Origin: Dendrolimus kikuchii
Lineage: Eukaryota > Arthropoda > Insecta > Lepidoptera > Lasiocampidae
DNA: 64,000 nucleotides
Assembly: GCA_019925095.2 (NCBI GenBank)
Contig: CM034394.1
Coordinates: 6,150,272 to 6,214,271 of the forward strand
Direction: 5' to 3'
Shown here: positions 54,255-64,000 of the stretch, in pieces
Layout: every line of letters begins with the position of its first letter
How positions within the stretch are numbered: position 1 is the first letter of the stretch
Made by a program: the position numbers and the translations under genes
The notes under the pieces: generated by a model
The model's database searches: none
What the model was told of the DNA's origin: nothing
Seen by the model: the letters and a program-made list of their open reading frames with translations, nothing else

Positions 54255-55738
54255 CAGATTATATAACAGTTATTTATTCAAACAAAAACATACATTTTTA
54301 CATATCTTAAAACCCAAAAGGGTTTGGCGAAGATGCTTAAAGTCTGCGCTTTATGTACAATTAACAAATATAAGGTAGTTTGAATTTTTACACCTACCCT
54401 TTCTCCATTTCTAGTACCAAGTGAGCAAACATTAACACATGACCTTGTACTCTATTTTTGTTATGTACATACAGGTCGAGTATGTAGTGTGTTATTTTTT
54501 TGTGAATAAATTAATTTAGATAAGTAATACAGATATACCAATACGCACATCTACATATATATACTTAGATGTGTATCATAATTTTATATGTATACTGGAA
54601 TTAATATTGGTAAAAAATAAATAGTTGTCTACGTTTCTTTTAAATAATATTTTCTCCTATGGATTTAATTATAGTTTTCATATTATTGAAGTTTATTTTA
54701 TTTCTTGTTTCAACCGGTATCTGATTTTTTAGTCTTGGCACTAGATAATCTGTTGTTCTTGTTCCATAAAAAATTGTGGCGGTATTAGTTATTCATTTTT
54801 TATGTTTGACGTGTCGCGTAAATTTACCGTGAGCTATTTCATTTTCGTAGGAAAAATAGTTTTCAATTAGAAACTGTATATTAACTTTATTATGGATAGT
54901 GATCACATTACAAAATTTAAATAGGCCATCTAGGTCTGTTTTGTATTTCGCTCGTATATTTTTTGGTACTATAGTTTTTAGTATTCTTATTTGTAGGTTC
55001 AATATTCGATCTAGATAAGTATTGAAGGTTCGACCGAAGCTGCTAAGTCCGTATAATATAATGCTTTCTGCTAGAGATTTATAGATATTTATTATTATAG
55101 TATAAGGAATTTTACATTTAATTATATATAATCTTGCTAAGATGGCTCTTAATTTATAACAGACACTATCAATATGTTTCTCCCAATTAAAGCGATGATC
55201 TATTATTAGTCCGAGATATGTCACTTGGTTAACCTGCTCAATAGATTTACAAAAACACTGAACCGTTTTCTGATGCAAGCATTTGTGACCATGTGCTATT
55301 AATTTTATGTCAGTTTTATATTTTAGTTTTGTTTGAGAAGAACACACATGTAGTAACTTCGTCTTTTGTGGATTTAGAACTAGACCGTTATCGTGCGACC
55401 ATTCAGCAACACGTGTGAAATCTTCTTGAAGTTTGCTCTGGGCAGTTAAAATGTCTCGATCTGACACTAATAGACATGTGTCATCTGCGTATTGGTATAC
55501 CTTACAGTGTTGTAATATATTTACCACATCGTTAACACAAGCTAAATAATGTAAGGGACCAATGACTGATCCTTGGGCCGTTCCGTCAGTAACAGTCACA
55601 CTAATATACACACTAAAATAATCACTTGTTTGTAATTCTACTTTTTCCTCTTCCTCACTAGATGCATAGGATTGCTGGAAAAAATCTCTCTTTAGGGGTA
55701 GACTCGCCTTTGTAAATCAGCACTATTTTATAGTTTTA
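54255..55738 (-). mobile_element. 5'-truncated LINE with RT, abutting a Helitron
   Basis: Minus-oriented. The coding part runs from about 55735 to 54793, followed by ~540 bp of AT-rich 3' UTR with aataaat at about 54270. At 55738/55739 it meets a Helitron 3' end, so the 5' part may have been lost before or with that event. Confidence 0.75.
54793..55611 (-). pseudogene. LINE reverse transcriptase fragment with YADD
   Basis: 272 codons from an internal ATG; the frame is open further up to about 55680. It contains TAQGSVIGPLHYLACVNDVV (RT motif with QGS-x-x-GPLL-like text), QYADDTCLL (catalytic YADD), NPQKTKLL, and NQVTYLGLIIDHRFNWEKHI, the usual order in Jockey-, CR1- or I-like ORF2, followed by the thumb region (IILYGLSSFGRT). 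The fingers and the endonuclease are missing. A piece VLIYKG at about 55720 looks like an earlier RT motif joined by deletion. Confidence 0.8.
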
Positions 55739-55950
55739 CTAGCGGTCCCGGCAGACGTTGTCGTTTTTTGAACCAAAGCATTAAAAACCCTGTTGCAGCG
55801 CCACCTATTGGATCTAATTGTGAATCTAAACCATCTGGGGACCACCCACTCGAAAAACCCACCCGCGCACATACAAAAAAATCATCAAGATCAGTCTAGA
55901 GGTTTAGAAGAAGTTCAGTGACAGACACAGACACTAATATTAAAATTTTA
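55739..55950 (-). mobile_element. Helitron-like repeat
   Basis: On the minus strand it ends gacaacgtctgccgggaccgCTAG before T. The interior (gcgccacctattggatctaa, accatctggggaccaccc) matches 48525-48803 and 63530-63724. The 5' end is near cactaatatt at about 55940 and is not exact. Confidence 0.65.
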
Positions 55951-56235
55951 TAATTGAGGTCAATAATCGAAATAAAATTTCATCAATATCGATAAAGTAG
56001 TTTCGAAGTTTATCCCGGACATACGTCGTGACACGAGATTTGTGTGTGTGTGTGTATGAGTGTTTAAGATATGTAAATATTTTAGGTTTTAATTTACTTT
56101 TACGTTGCCTGTGGTGAAGTCTGGTCAAATAGCTTTAATAAAACTTCAAAAGTAATTCCGATTTTCTTCTGTATTTCACAGAAAATTTTATTTTGAAAGT
56201 TCCAATCGCTCTCCTTATTTTTTTTAGAGTTACAT
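55951..56235. other. No gene; GT microsatellite
   Basis: (GT)n about 16 bp at 56040-56056. Otherwise AT-rich. Confidence 0.45.
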
Positions 56236-56465
56236 TTATAGGGGAACGGACAGTATTCCCGCCACGTTTGTCCGAAGTAGATTGGAGGGTTTGACACATC
56301 GGTTATCCCGATGTGCAGATTTCATCACGATGTTTTTCTTCAATGATAGCAATATGCACATTAGATCAGAAAACTGCGTAAGTGGAGCATGCTTACCGAC
56401 CAAAATTCAAAACCCGCGCCTTTTGACTCTGAAACGCTTGCGCTGACAACTAAGCTTCGAAATTC
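56236..56465 (+). mobile_element. SINE copy, intact order
   Basis: Text order: ggggaacggacagtattcc, tttgacacatcggttatcc, catcacgatgtttttcttc, ttagatcagaaaactgcg, gagcatgcttacc, aacccgcgcctttt, aacgcttgcgctgac. It is the uninterrupted equivalent of 17272-17745. The right half resembles a decayed tRNA-like region (compare 14213). Confidence 0.65.
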
Positions 56466-56650
56466 GACCATAATAATTAATTTTAAGGTTCTGTTGTCAA
56501 AGACTATACTTCTATAATGACAGATTTCGCCAAGGCTACACTGTTAATTTGACTTTAACAATAAACAAAAGAGAATACATGTGTGTGTGTGTCAAATACA
56601 TGTTAGTGACTGTAATGTTTTTTTTTATTGATTTAATATATTTTTTATGC
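56455..56650 (-). repeat. ~200-bp repeat, inverted partner of 53150-53365
   Basis: Reverse complement of the 53-kb copy. The pair is about 3.1 kb apart and encloses a MITE, a LINE and a Helitron. Confidence 0.75.
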
Positions 56651-56945
56651 ATAATTTAAAAAATATATTAGCATTCTGCACTCGTTTACAAATGCAATTA
56701 CAGCTATAACGTTCAAAATCAGAGACATCACATAAAGCGTACGTACAGCCAAGCCCCGAAAGGCACTTGATTACGTCACTCGATACCCAACAGTAATACA
56801 TAGAATGCACCCTGGAAACCTGAATAGATGGTGCAATTAATGGGAGTAGCACACACCTAACGTTACTCAAATGGTGCACGGATCCATTTAGAATCGAGAA
56901 TGTACTTGTAAATGTGTTCTGTTATCGGTTCCTGGCGATTATGTT
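56651..56945. other. No recognised feature
   Basis: AT-rich. Confidence 0.4.
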
Positions 56946-56959
56946 TCGACTTGTAAATA

Positions 56960-57129
56960 CACATACAAACATACATACATAACTTCACGCCAGTTCCCTT
57001 GCGGGGTAGGCGCGAACTACAGAGCGCCATTTAGGCTTATTCTTACACACCTCACTTGCTTCTTTGACATTTATAACTCTTGTCATGCACGCTCGTCTGT
57101 TTTTAAGGCTCCTGACATCACCTTATCCA
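56960..57129 (-). mobile_element. RTE-type LINE, truncated copy with 12-bp TSD
   Basis: About 170 bp of the RTE 3' end with the TATG tail (plus-strand acatacatacat). Perfect TSD gacttgtaaata at 56948-56959 and 57130-57141. Confidence 0.9.
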
Positions 57130-57141
57130 GACTTGTAAATA

Positions 57142-57420
57142 GTTAAATGAAAATCGATATTTAAAAACCCATACGAATATCTAAATAATATATTGAAGTG
57201 CCATTCTGTGAAAATGTCTTTGTAATTAAAAATTGCTATGAAATGTGTATAAGATGCTTAATCATAAATAAGCGCTTTGTGAGATGTTTTCTCTGATCAT
57301 CTGCTGTTAACGCCGACCTATTTGGTCACCGCCTATTTGTTTCCTTTTTTTCTTTCGTCGCATCTGTCACTATGTAATGTGACATAGTCTACGTCCGACC
57401 GCTGAACGCACCGTTACTTG
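57142..57420. other. No recognised feature
   Basis: AT-rich. cactatgtaatgtgacatag at 57370-57389 is an imperfect palindrome. Confidence 0.4.
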
Positions 57421-57424
57421 TGAG

Positions 57425-57735
57425 TTTTTGGCGGGAACTAAAAGGAGATGTTCTGCTGTGCAGTTTTATTTTCTAAAAATGTGTAAAATTACTCTAAAAT
57501 GAACAATAGTTGTAGGATATTGATAGTTTTTGAGTAGTAATTATATATTTTGTGAGAAATGTGAACTGTATAGTCAAATGTGGCCTTTTGAGTTGCTACA
57601 AGAACTCCGTTGAATGGCACTAGCTGATTACCTACAGTTCAGCTGTGCTACACATAGGCTTAAGAAAATGAAGAAACTATATTGTAAACTAAGATTTGGC
57701 TTAAAGGTCTAGCTGCCAAGCCATAAACTTAAAAA
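57425..57735 (+). mobile_element. A-tailed retroposon, relative of 18489-18649
   Basis: tttttggcgggaact, caaatgtggccttttgagtt, acaagaactccgttgaatgg, ggcttaaaggtctagctgcc and the A-rich tail (57729-57747) follow the order of the nested 18.5-kb copy, with more 5' sequence and an internal insertion. Confidence 0.7.
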
Positions 57736-57749
57736 AATAAAATAATAAC

Positions 57750-58035
57750 GCACCTTTACTTCAGTGCAAATCTCGCCGCGTTTTGTGTGTTGTGCCGCAT
57801 TTTACACCCGCTTACATCAATTCGCGTGCTGCAAGGTACTCGCTGTACCGTTCCAGATGGTCCACTAGTCGAAGGAACCGCAAGACGAGAAGAAAGAATC
57901 ACGAGGAAGAAGTGCCTGTCGCTGCGAAGCCTGCATCGTTCGTAGCGTGTCTGGTACGGCGATCCTACCTGTTCTTTCCTTCTCTTTTGTCCCCGCTTCC
58001 GCCCGCGCCATCATCTGCCTAAACGTTTTTGTCCA
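57750..58035 (+). other. GC-richer stretch of unknown nature
   Basis: The frame from 57783 is open for 79 codons (basic middle, RRNRKTRRKNHEEE) but starts with TTG and shows no domain. It is not clearly a repeat of another segment here. It could be LINE untranslated sequence or part of a host transcript; neither can be shown. Confidence 0.3.
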
Positions 58036-58039
58036 ATAT

Positions 58040-58610
58040 ACTCCGAAATGACTAGACGGATTTTATTGAAAATTTTAGACATAACTCTAAAACATTTTTT
58101 GAGTTATAACTTTAGTTTAACTTAAAAATCCCGCGGGATTCCCGGGACACAAAGTACCGCAGCTATCGTTTTTTTGAAAACTGTCGGAATAAGCAAATTT
58201 TTATGCACTCGGACAACTACAAACCGCTCCCGGGAAAATTCCTGTGGGATTTCCGGGATAAAAATATCACGCATTTCATTACATAAAATTGGCTATCAAT
58301 CAGTAAAAAAATGTAAAATAATATTGGAATTAGTATTATTTATATGGCCATTTTAAATAATTCCCCGGAAAATTCCCGCGGGATTTCCAGGATAAAATGT
58401 ATCGCAGATTTAAAGTCTAAGAATTTGCTGTCGATCAGCAAAAACCGCATCGAAATCGGCCAAGTAGTTTTACGTAAAACTCCAACAAACATACAAACCG
58501 ACAAAACAGACAAGAAATCTAAAAAAAATGCATCGCAGTCTATTAGAGTTTTTTGAAAGGGGATTCAATATACAGACACGTCATATTTTGAATTTTATAA
58601 TATTATATGT
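58040..58610 (+). repeat. CCCGGGA-motif interspersed repeat, copy 3
   Basis: cgcgggattcccgggacac, aagtaccgcag, tgtcggaataag, tttttatgcactcggacaac, ccgctcccgggaaaattcc, tttgctgtcgatcagc, gacaagaaatctaaaaaaaatgc and attttataatattata. It has no nested insert, so it serves as the reference for copy 2. Confidence 0.7.
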
Positions 58611-59105
58611 ATTTCGATATTTGACATATTTTGGACGAAAGAAATGTAAAGTTAAAGTTACGTTTTCTATTTAATTTACGAATTCACACACATATACTTC
58701 AAATATTTATATAAGTGTGGCGTTCTTCGAACGCAACCATTAATATTTAGTACTGACAACACTAGGACGGCCATTCCAGGCAACACAAAAAGTAATTACC
58801 TCAATTTGACAGCTACACACGAGGGGTTTAATAAAAACAACATTTATTATTGTATTCATAGCATAAAAGATATGCAAACCAAGCAGAATATATTATATCT
58901 AGTGTGAAAACCTTGTGTTTAATATTTCCTATATCGCACAACAAGTGAAGGAGCCCTCAATAACCACAACGTCATATCGACGTCCTTTGAGGTTCCAAAT
59001 AAGTATATCGTAGTTAAGTCGAAACCATTTACTGCAGTGTCAAGTAGATGTTTAGTTTTTTGTATACAGTAAATAATATCGCAGCAAGGCATATCGCTTG
59101 CACTG
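58611..59105. other. No recognised feature
   Basis: AT-rich. Confidence 0.4.
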
Positions 59106-59109
59106 GCTT

Positions 59110-59355
59110 GGCCACCTACACAGAATGGGGGAGGATCCCGCGGTGTAAAGAGCCTATCTGGACAGAGCAACGCGACGGCGACCAATTGGTCGGTCCAGAT
59201 ATCGCTGAAGTGACGTAGTGGAGGCTGATCTGCGCGAATTTCATTCTTATGACTGGCAGGAGACAGCGCTGAACGCAAAGGAGTCGAGTATTCTCACTTC
59301 GGACGCCGTGACTCATTTTTGGTCATTAAGCCGCAGACGTTAGTTAGTAAATAAT
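59110..59355 (+). pseudogene. RTE-like LINE C-terminus with a TTAG tail (second family)
   Basis: Across frames: a GP-x-DIAEV region, VEADLR-like text (gaggctgatctgcgcgaattt), HSYDWQETALNAKE, then DAVTHFWSLSRRR and a stop, with ttagttagtaa behind. It parallels 52815-52962 and, on the other strand, 47305-47658. Frameshifts present. Confidence 0.6.
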
Positions 59356-59735
59356 ATGGTGAAATGATAGATAATGGAACGTGCTACTTCATTATTCACA
59401 ATGTAAAAGTGAATTGATTGATTCCATTCAATTAGCAAACAATACACGTCGGATTCAATAAGAATTAACGGTAGCAGGACCTGGTTTGCGGCCAGTGGGA
59501 ATCAATAGCGAGCCTTTTATCTGGGTTAATCGTTTCGTGTGTTTTCGATAATTGTCGCGTTCATTTTAATGGCGTAAGCATCGAGTATCGTTATAAATTT
59601 CAGCATTGGTCACTGAATGCATTTTTGGTCCCGACTTCATTTATTCACGTGTCGGGGTGACCAGAGTAATCATGTAAGTATGGAACCTCTGATCACACCC
59701 ACACTGATATCTGTCAGTGTGATGATATACTTAGC
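59356..59735. other. No recognised feature
   Basis: Mixed composition, no supported gene. Confidence 0.35.
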
Positions 59736-59739
59736 TGTA

Positions 59740-60830
59740 TAGTGGTTGTAACAAGCGTCTTTGAAGGGTGAGCCCCGGTAGGGTGGAGGAACGAGGTGGA
59801 ACGCTCCGTCTCAAAGGAAGATCTTCCAGTGAGGCTAAGGTTGTTCCTCGCAGGCCTAGACCCGTCTGTTATACTTGAAATTTTATGCATATTCTTTGTA
59901 TGTTTCGGGAAACGTTTGTGACATCAATTATTGCACAGCGCCATCTATTGGCTTGTAAGTGTTCCATTACATCTTCTTATTCAATAATACCAGGTTCAAT
60001 CATATACGTGGATTGATTGAATACAGTATTTATTACTGATATTTACAATATGTTGGTATTCACTGATTCTGACGTTACCCAAGGGATACAGTTTAAAATA
60101 GAGAATGGCTTTTGTTTTTAAGAACTTCAACGGGCAGAGTGCTGCCGTTGGATTTCGCGATTACTGATTGACGTGTGGCCTCGATGATGTTCTTGCTGTG
60201 TGTCTTCCTTTTTTTATTGGACTTGACTTTATGTTGTTGGTCCGAAGAACTCGCAACTTTACCAGGGTTTCCGGGGCTCGAGCCTGGGGGGCAACTTGTT
60301 CGAGGAAGCTCCCTAGGGGAGCTTACATCGGCTGGACTGTTGCCACGAAAAGGGGATGAATCTAACGATGCCGACTAGAGGGCGACATAATGAACTAATT
60401 GAGAACGGGCGACGGGTAATATAAAGCCCGAGGGGAAGGATCTCGGCGGACCGAGATCGCCGGTTCGCGGCGGCCTACGCTATCTTACTGCCGTTTCGCA
60501 ACGTGTTATGGCTGGGAGAGAAGAAACGGCTAATGAAACTTCCCAGCAACACGCCTAGTCTATCCTGTGGGGGGGGCTATGTCTCTTGGCATCCCTCGCG
60601 GGGACGTGGAGAGATTGTGACGGGCGGCGTCTGAGACCCCACCGTCTGTGTCTGTCTGTCGGTGCCTGCCAGCCTGCCGTCCTAACCGCGGGTGAGCTGA
60701 TCCGGGCCAGCCGTTTGTAATAAGGTCCATCCTGTCCGTAAGGACGTTACGCGACGCACGAGAGCCTTTCGACGAGACTAATAATTGGAATGTGTGTCTT
60801 CCTGCATGCCGCGGGCGCCCTTATATATTG
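59740..60830 (+). other. GC-rich block of unknown origin
   Basis: About 1.1 kb, partly much more GC-rich than the rest of the window (60220-60340 and 60420-60800). An ATG at 60184 opens a 64-codon frame with a hydrophobic start (MMFLLCVFLFLLDLTLCC), resembling a signal peptide, then Gly/Leu/Pro-rich text. Further frames downstream are short. It could be the 5' end of an R1-like LINE or another element; no domain proves it. A coding function for the short frame is doubtful. Confidence 0.35.
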
Positions 60831-61420
60831 CTCAGCTTGTTATTGACGATGCAGGTGGTCTGTGCAGTTGAGTCATCATTCCACAGGACCGTATTTGCCG
60901 CATGGCTGCCATCGATTTATTGCTATGGGGAATGACATGATATGATCATGATTAAATGATGGATGCTTTACACGGCAGTGTTCTACTTTTTTTTCTTTCA
61001 CCTTCTGCCAATTGTTTGGGGTCAGCACAATGTGTCTTTTCCTTATTTACTCCTCTATTCTGGCACACGTCCATCACAAATAATAATATCATCTGTCACA
61101 CAATCCATGTGTGAAGGATGATGTGGTGATTATTAAATTAAATCTATATTAATTAAATAAAATATTTCCAATCATTCAAATATGCATTTTGTAACAGATT
61201 AATTGATTGAATTTAACTATATAAAACTAAATCATAAATCACTAATCATAACCATTAAATTACATATACCACTATCTGTGCCGCAACGTCATTCGGGCAG
61301 GACTTGGCCTATAATTAATTATATTTATATCTTCTGAATTTTGCTCATAAGATATCGAATGAAAAATGACACGAAAGTTTAAAATAAAACTTTCATCTTA
61401 ATTTTATACATTTAATTTAA
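60831..61420. other. No recognised feature
   Basis: AT-rich. Confidence 0.4.
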
Positions 61421-61422
61421 GT

Positions 61423-61553
61423 CAGTTGGGGTTGTCTGGAAGAGATTGCTTTTTAGCGATAAGACCGCCCTTTGTACATAATTAGACATAATTTTAGTCT
61501 TTAAGTTCATTTTTGTAGAAGTGTATAATAAAGTGTTATGTATCTATCTATCA
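61423..61553 (+). mobile_element. LINE 3' module with TATC tail
   Basis: ggttgtctggaagagattgc, agcgataagaccgccctttgtacataattagacataa, gtataataaagtgttatg and (TATC)n. It supplies the empty-site reference for the Helitron at 63397. Confidence 0.8.
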
Positions 61554-62580
61554 GTTGGGCCACTTCAGACAAACTTATAAACAAACTGACATACAACATT
61601 CTAAAATGGCTTTTAACGATCAGGCATCGTATAAATAGAAGTAGGCAATTATGTTGTGAACGTTTACTTGAATGTTATTAGTATAGAAGATTGAAGACAA
61701 TTATAAGACAAAAACCGCAAAGTCATAAAACGAACCAGCAATATCTTCCCGAGATGCAACGTCAATAAATCTAAATCCAGCGTTATGCATAATAAAATGT
61801 CTGCAACGAAGAATGTCTGTCGTTCCTACTTTGTAAACATTTGAAATATAAAGTTGCAGTCGGAAAAGTCGCACGATCGAAACTTTACGCGTGGAATGCA
61901 ATTTCCTTCTGGATTCAATTACACACATACCGGACTTTCCAGACTATCGGACGTTTTGTTCTGAGCACTAAAGGGGGCATTTGCATCGTTATGGTCTGTG
62001 GCGTGGCAGTGTGGCGTCGACGTCGCACTTGGTGCCTCTATGCGATTTCATTGCTTTGACTCCTCGTTATCTTGATTCCTTTTTTTGCATTTTATTTAAG
62101 TCAGTTTTGAGAGCTAAAAAGAGCTAACAATGTAATTTACTTTTACATTTTTTTCATATAGAAAACTTCATGATATACAATTCATGTTTCATATTTAAGG
62201 TTTCTTATGCTTTCGTCATGTTCGCCCGTCCGTCCGTCTGTGTGCATATGTCACAGTCATTATTCTCAAAAACCACTGGGTTTGTATTGAGGACATTTGA
62301 CAGGAAGATGATGTAGTCTAGATGGCTCTACACGTTAGTGTAGTACATTTATTAAACGGAGAGGTGATTTTTTTTAGGAGTATATACAAACAAACCATGA
62401 TGATGTTCTTTAATGATTTTTATATAGAAGTACAATTCTTTTACTGTCAAATCTATACAGCTTTGAAACGCGCTACCAGTTGCTATCAGACGAGCAAAAT
62501 CGCTACCGATATTTAAAACAATAATCAGAAAATATTTTTTTTTATCGCTAGTTCACCCCCGATACTGTTCGGGCATCTGA
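61554..62580. other. No recognised gene
   Basis: 62215-62330 (cgtccgtccgtctgtgtgc...accactgggt...gacaggaagatgatgta) is a diffuse repeat also seen near 37190-37270. No exon-like sequence. Confidence 0.4.
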
Positions 62581-62585
62581 AATAC

Positions 62586-62696
<111 letters not shown>

Positions 62697-62909
62697 CTTA
62701 TCTTAGACTACTTAAAATTACTTAGTCTAGTTTAAAATTAAAATTGTATAAGTTGTGTATAACATATTTATATAAATGTTATAAAATCTATTATATGCGT
62801 ATACATAGAATATATTAACACGTCTACAAAGTCTATATATTCCACCACATTTATTTGGTACTTGATGACGCAACATGGTGACAGAGATAAATCGAAGTAA
62901 TGATAAACA

Positions 62910-63156
62910 TTACGTAGATTTATTTCTCCTCACGGCGTCCTCCACCACCCTAATACAAAAAGCTTCCAGCCAAGACCTGGACTCTTTACCGGCCAACACC
63001 TCGCACAATGTTGACTCTGTTAACTTAATTTTTGTTGCAACTTCCAGGTCTTGCCTGAAAGCACCATATTTTGGGCACTCAACAAGTAGACGTTGGATAG
63101 TCTCCGGCGTGTCTCTATCACAGACACACGCTGAATTATCTTTACATTTAAATCAG
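62910..63156 (-). pseudogene. LINE ORF2 C-terminal zinc-finger-like fragment
   Basis: I read about 80 codons on the minus strand ending at a TAA (62912-62910). They contain CKDNSACVCDRDTPETIQRL, LVECPKYGAFRQDL, and EVLAGKESRSWLEAFCIRVV, the C-x-C...E(T)-x-x-H/R-x-LxECP-x-(Y/F) type that closes ORF2 of R1-, Jockey- or I-like LINEs. There is no start codon, and upstream sequence needs a frameshift, so it is a relic. The plus-strand frame over the same DNA is a shadow. Confidence 0.65.
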
Positions 63157-63355
63157 AAAATATTACGTGTCCTTGAAATATGATGCTATTTAAATGTATG
63201 TACATATATATTTATCTATAAACATTTATATATTTTTTGTAGATATGTATTTGTATGTTATGTATATTAAGTATATATTTTTTTAATGTATAAAACATAT
63301 ACTGCATCTATATATTTATTACTAGAATGTAAGTAAGTACTATGTATTATGTATA
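63157..63355. other. No recognised feature
   Basis: Very AT-rich, tat-rich. Confidence 0.4.
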
Positions 63356-63374
63356 CCACCATCGTCATTATAAT

Positions 63375-63793
63375 CTCAGACGCCCTTTGTGCATAATCTA
63401 TATATATAAAAGAAAGTCGTATTAGTTACACTATTTATTACTCAAGAACGGCTGTACCGATTTGGCTAAAAATTGGTGGGGAGGTAGCTTAGAACCAGGA
63501 GACGGACATAGGATACTTTTTATCCCTTTGGAACCAGTAGGTGGCGCTGAGATCGGGTTCTAGAATCCTCCTAATCACCTGGACCGATTTTGGTGATTTT
63601 GTTTTTGTGTGTTTGGATGGGTTCCCGGATGGTTTAAATCCACAATTGGAACCGGTAGGTGGTGCTGGGATCGGGTCCTAGATTTTTATTTTTTCAGAGC
63701 AGGACAACGTGCCGGGGCCGCTAGTTAGACATAGTTGTAGTCTGTAAGTTCTTTTTTTGTATTGGTGTACAATAAAGTTGTTGATTGATTGAT
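63375..63793 (+). mobile_element. LINE 3' module split by a Helitron, TTGA tail
   Basis: cgccctttgtgcataa (63381-63396) and ttagacatagttgtagtctgtaagttc (from 63725) are continuous in the related copy at 61423. It ends with caataaagttg and (TTGA)n. Confidence 0.8.
63397..63724 (+). mobile_element. Non-autonomous Helitron, boundaries confirmed by an empty site
   Basis: 328 bp starting TCTATATATATAAAAG and ending ccggggccgCTAG, inserted exactly between A and T of a LINE 3' end (cataa^ttagac), with no TSD. The interior reads tactcaagaacggctgtaccg, gatactttttatccc, and ggtggcgctgagatcgggttctag, with two related ~100-bp units. No coding capacity. Confidence 0.85.
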
Positions 63794-63799
63794 GGGAAT

Positions 63800-64000
63800 A
63801 TTTCCGCCCCCTAGGTTCTTGCTCCCGGGTGCCACGCACCCCTTGCACCCTCAGATGAGGATGGCCTTGAGAATGTACAGTAGAGGTATGAAAAGGTTCG
63901 TCACCTTAAGGTCGACTTTTGCTTGCACTAATACAAGAAATAGTACTGACCACATTTTAATAAATGTTACGTTTATAAAATAAGGAAATGTGAAAATTGC
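63800..64000. other. No recognised feature
   Basis: A slightly GC-richer 60 bp (63800-63860), then AT-rich to the window end. Confidence 0.35.

Noticed and set aside
57783..58022. Possible host exon in a GC-richer stretch
   Set aside because: No ATG start, no recognisable domain and no splice context that can be supported; left as unknown.
59740..60830. rRNA gene fragment
   Set aside because: GC-rich with phrases like gtttgtaataaggtcc, but I could not match any conserved rRNA core sequence.

Overview
The window looks like a gene-poor, transposon-dense stretch of an insect nuclear genome, most probably a moth or butterfly (Lepidoptera). The main grounds are the AT-rich intergenic DNA, several repeat types I recognise as common in Lepidoptera (LINE 3' ends carrying an aagagatcgcttttagcgat-type motif and AATAAA, short TC...CTAG Helitrons, a tRNA-like SINE), and BEL/Pao, RTE-type and Jockey-type elements. 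I found no host protein-coding gene, rRNA gene or convincing functional tRNA gene. Every long open reading frame that I can interpret belongs to a transposable element. The species cannot be named from this sequence.

Layout. 1-1642: gag-protease ORF of a BEL/Pao LTR retrotransposon, running off the left edge on the minus strand. 4104-7318: an almost complete RTE-type LINE (endonuclease plus reverse transcriptase, one in-frame stop) with a perfect 13-bp target-site duplication (TSD), inserted inside an older poly(A) repeat. 7523-8034, 19252-19690 and 33835-34324: three solo LTRs of one family, each with a 4-bp TSD. 8.6-15.4 kb: fragments of several other LINEs, including a LINE 3' end nested in another LINE. 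17.2-18.7 kb: a SINE split by a Helitron, then a repeat split by a 161-bp retroposon. 19.7-23 kb: a decayed LINE, an RTE copy and three poly(A) repeats. 24346-28986: a structurally complete LTR element with virtually identical LTRs and a 5-bp TSD that carries only a BEL/Pao gag-protease region and no reverse transcriptase or integrase. 29.6-48.8 kb: RTE copies, a 162-bp MITE, Helitrons, and a fold-back element with arms of about 120 bp. 48.8-64 kb: another reverse-transcriptase LINE (54.3-55.7 kb), more MITE, SINE and Helitron copies, a GC-rich block of unknown nature (59.7-60.8 kb), a 106-bp TA microsatellite, and a Helitron whose empty site can be read from a related LINE copy in the window.

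How the parts relate. There is no operon-like logic. The order of insertion can be read from nesting and TSDs. The best-supported young insertions are the gag-only BEL/Pao element and the RTE family: seven copies with TSDs, six of them 5'-truncated, all ending in the same TATG tail directly after the stop codon. The non-coding stretches between listed features are AT-rich, and nothing further could be identified in them.
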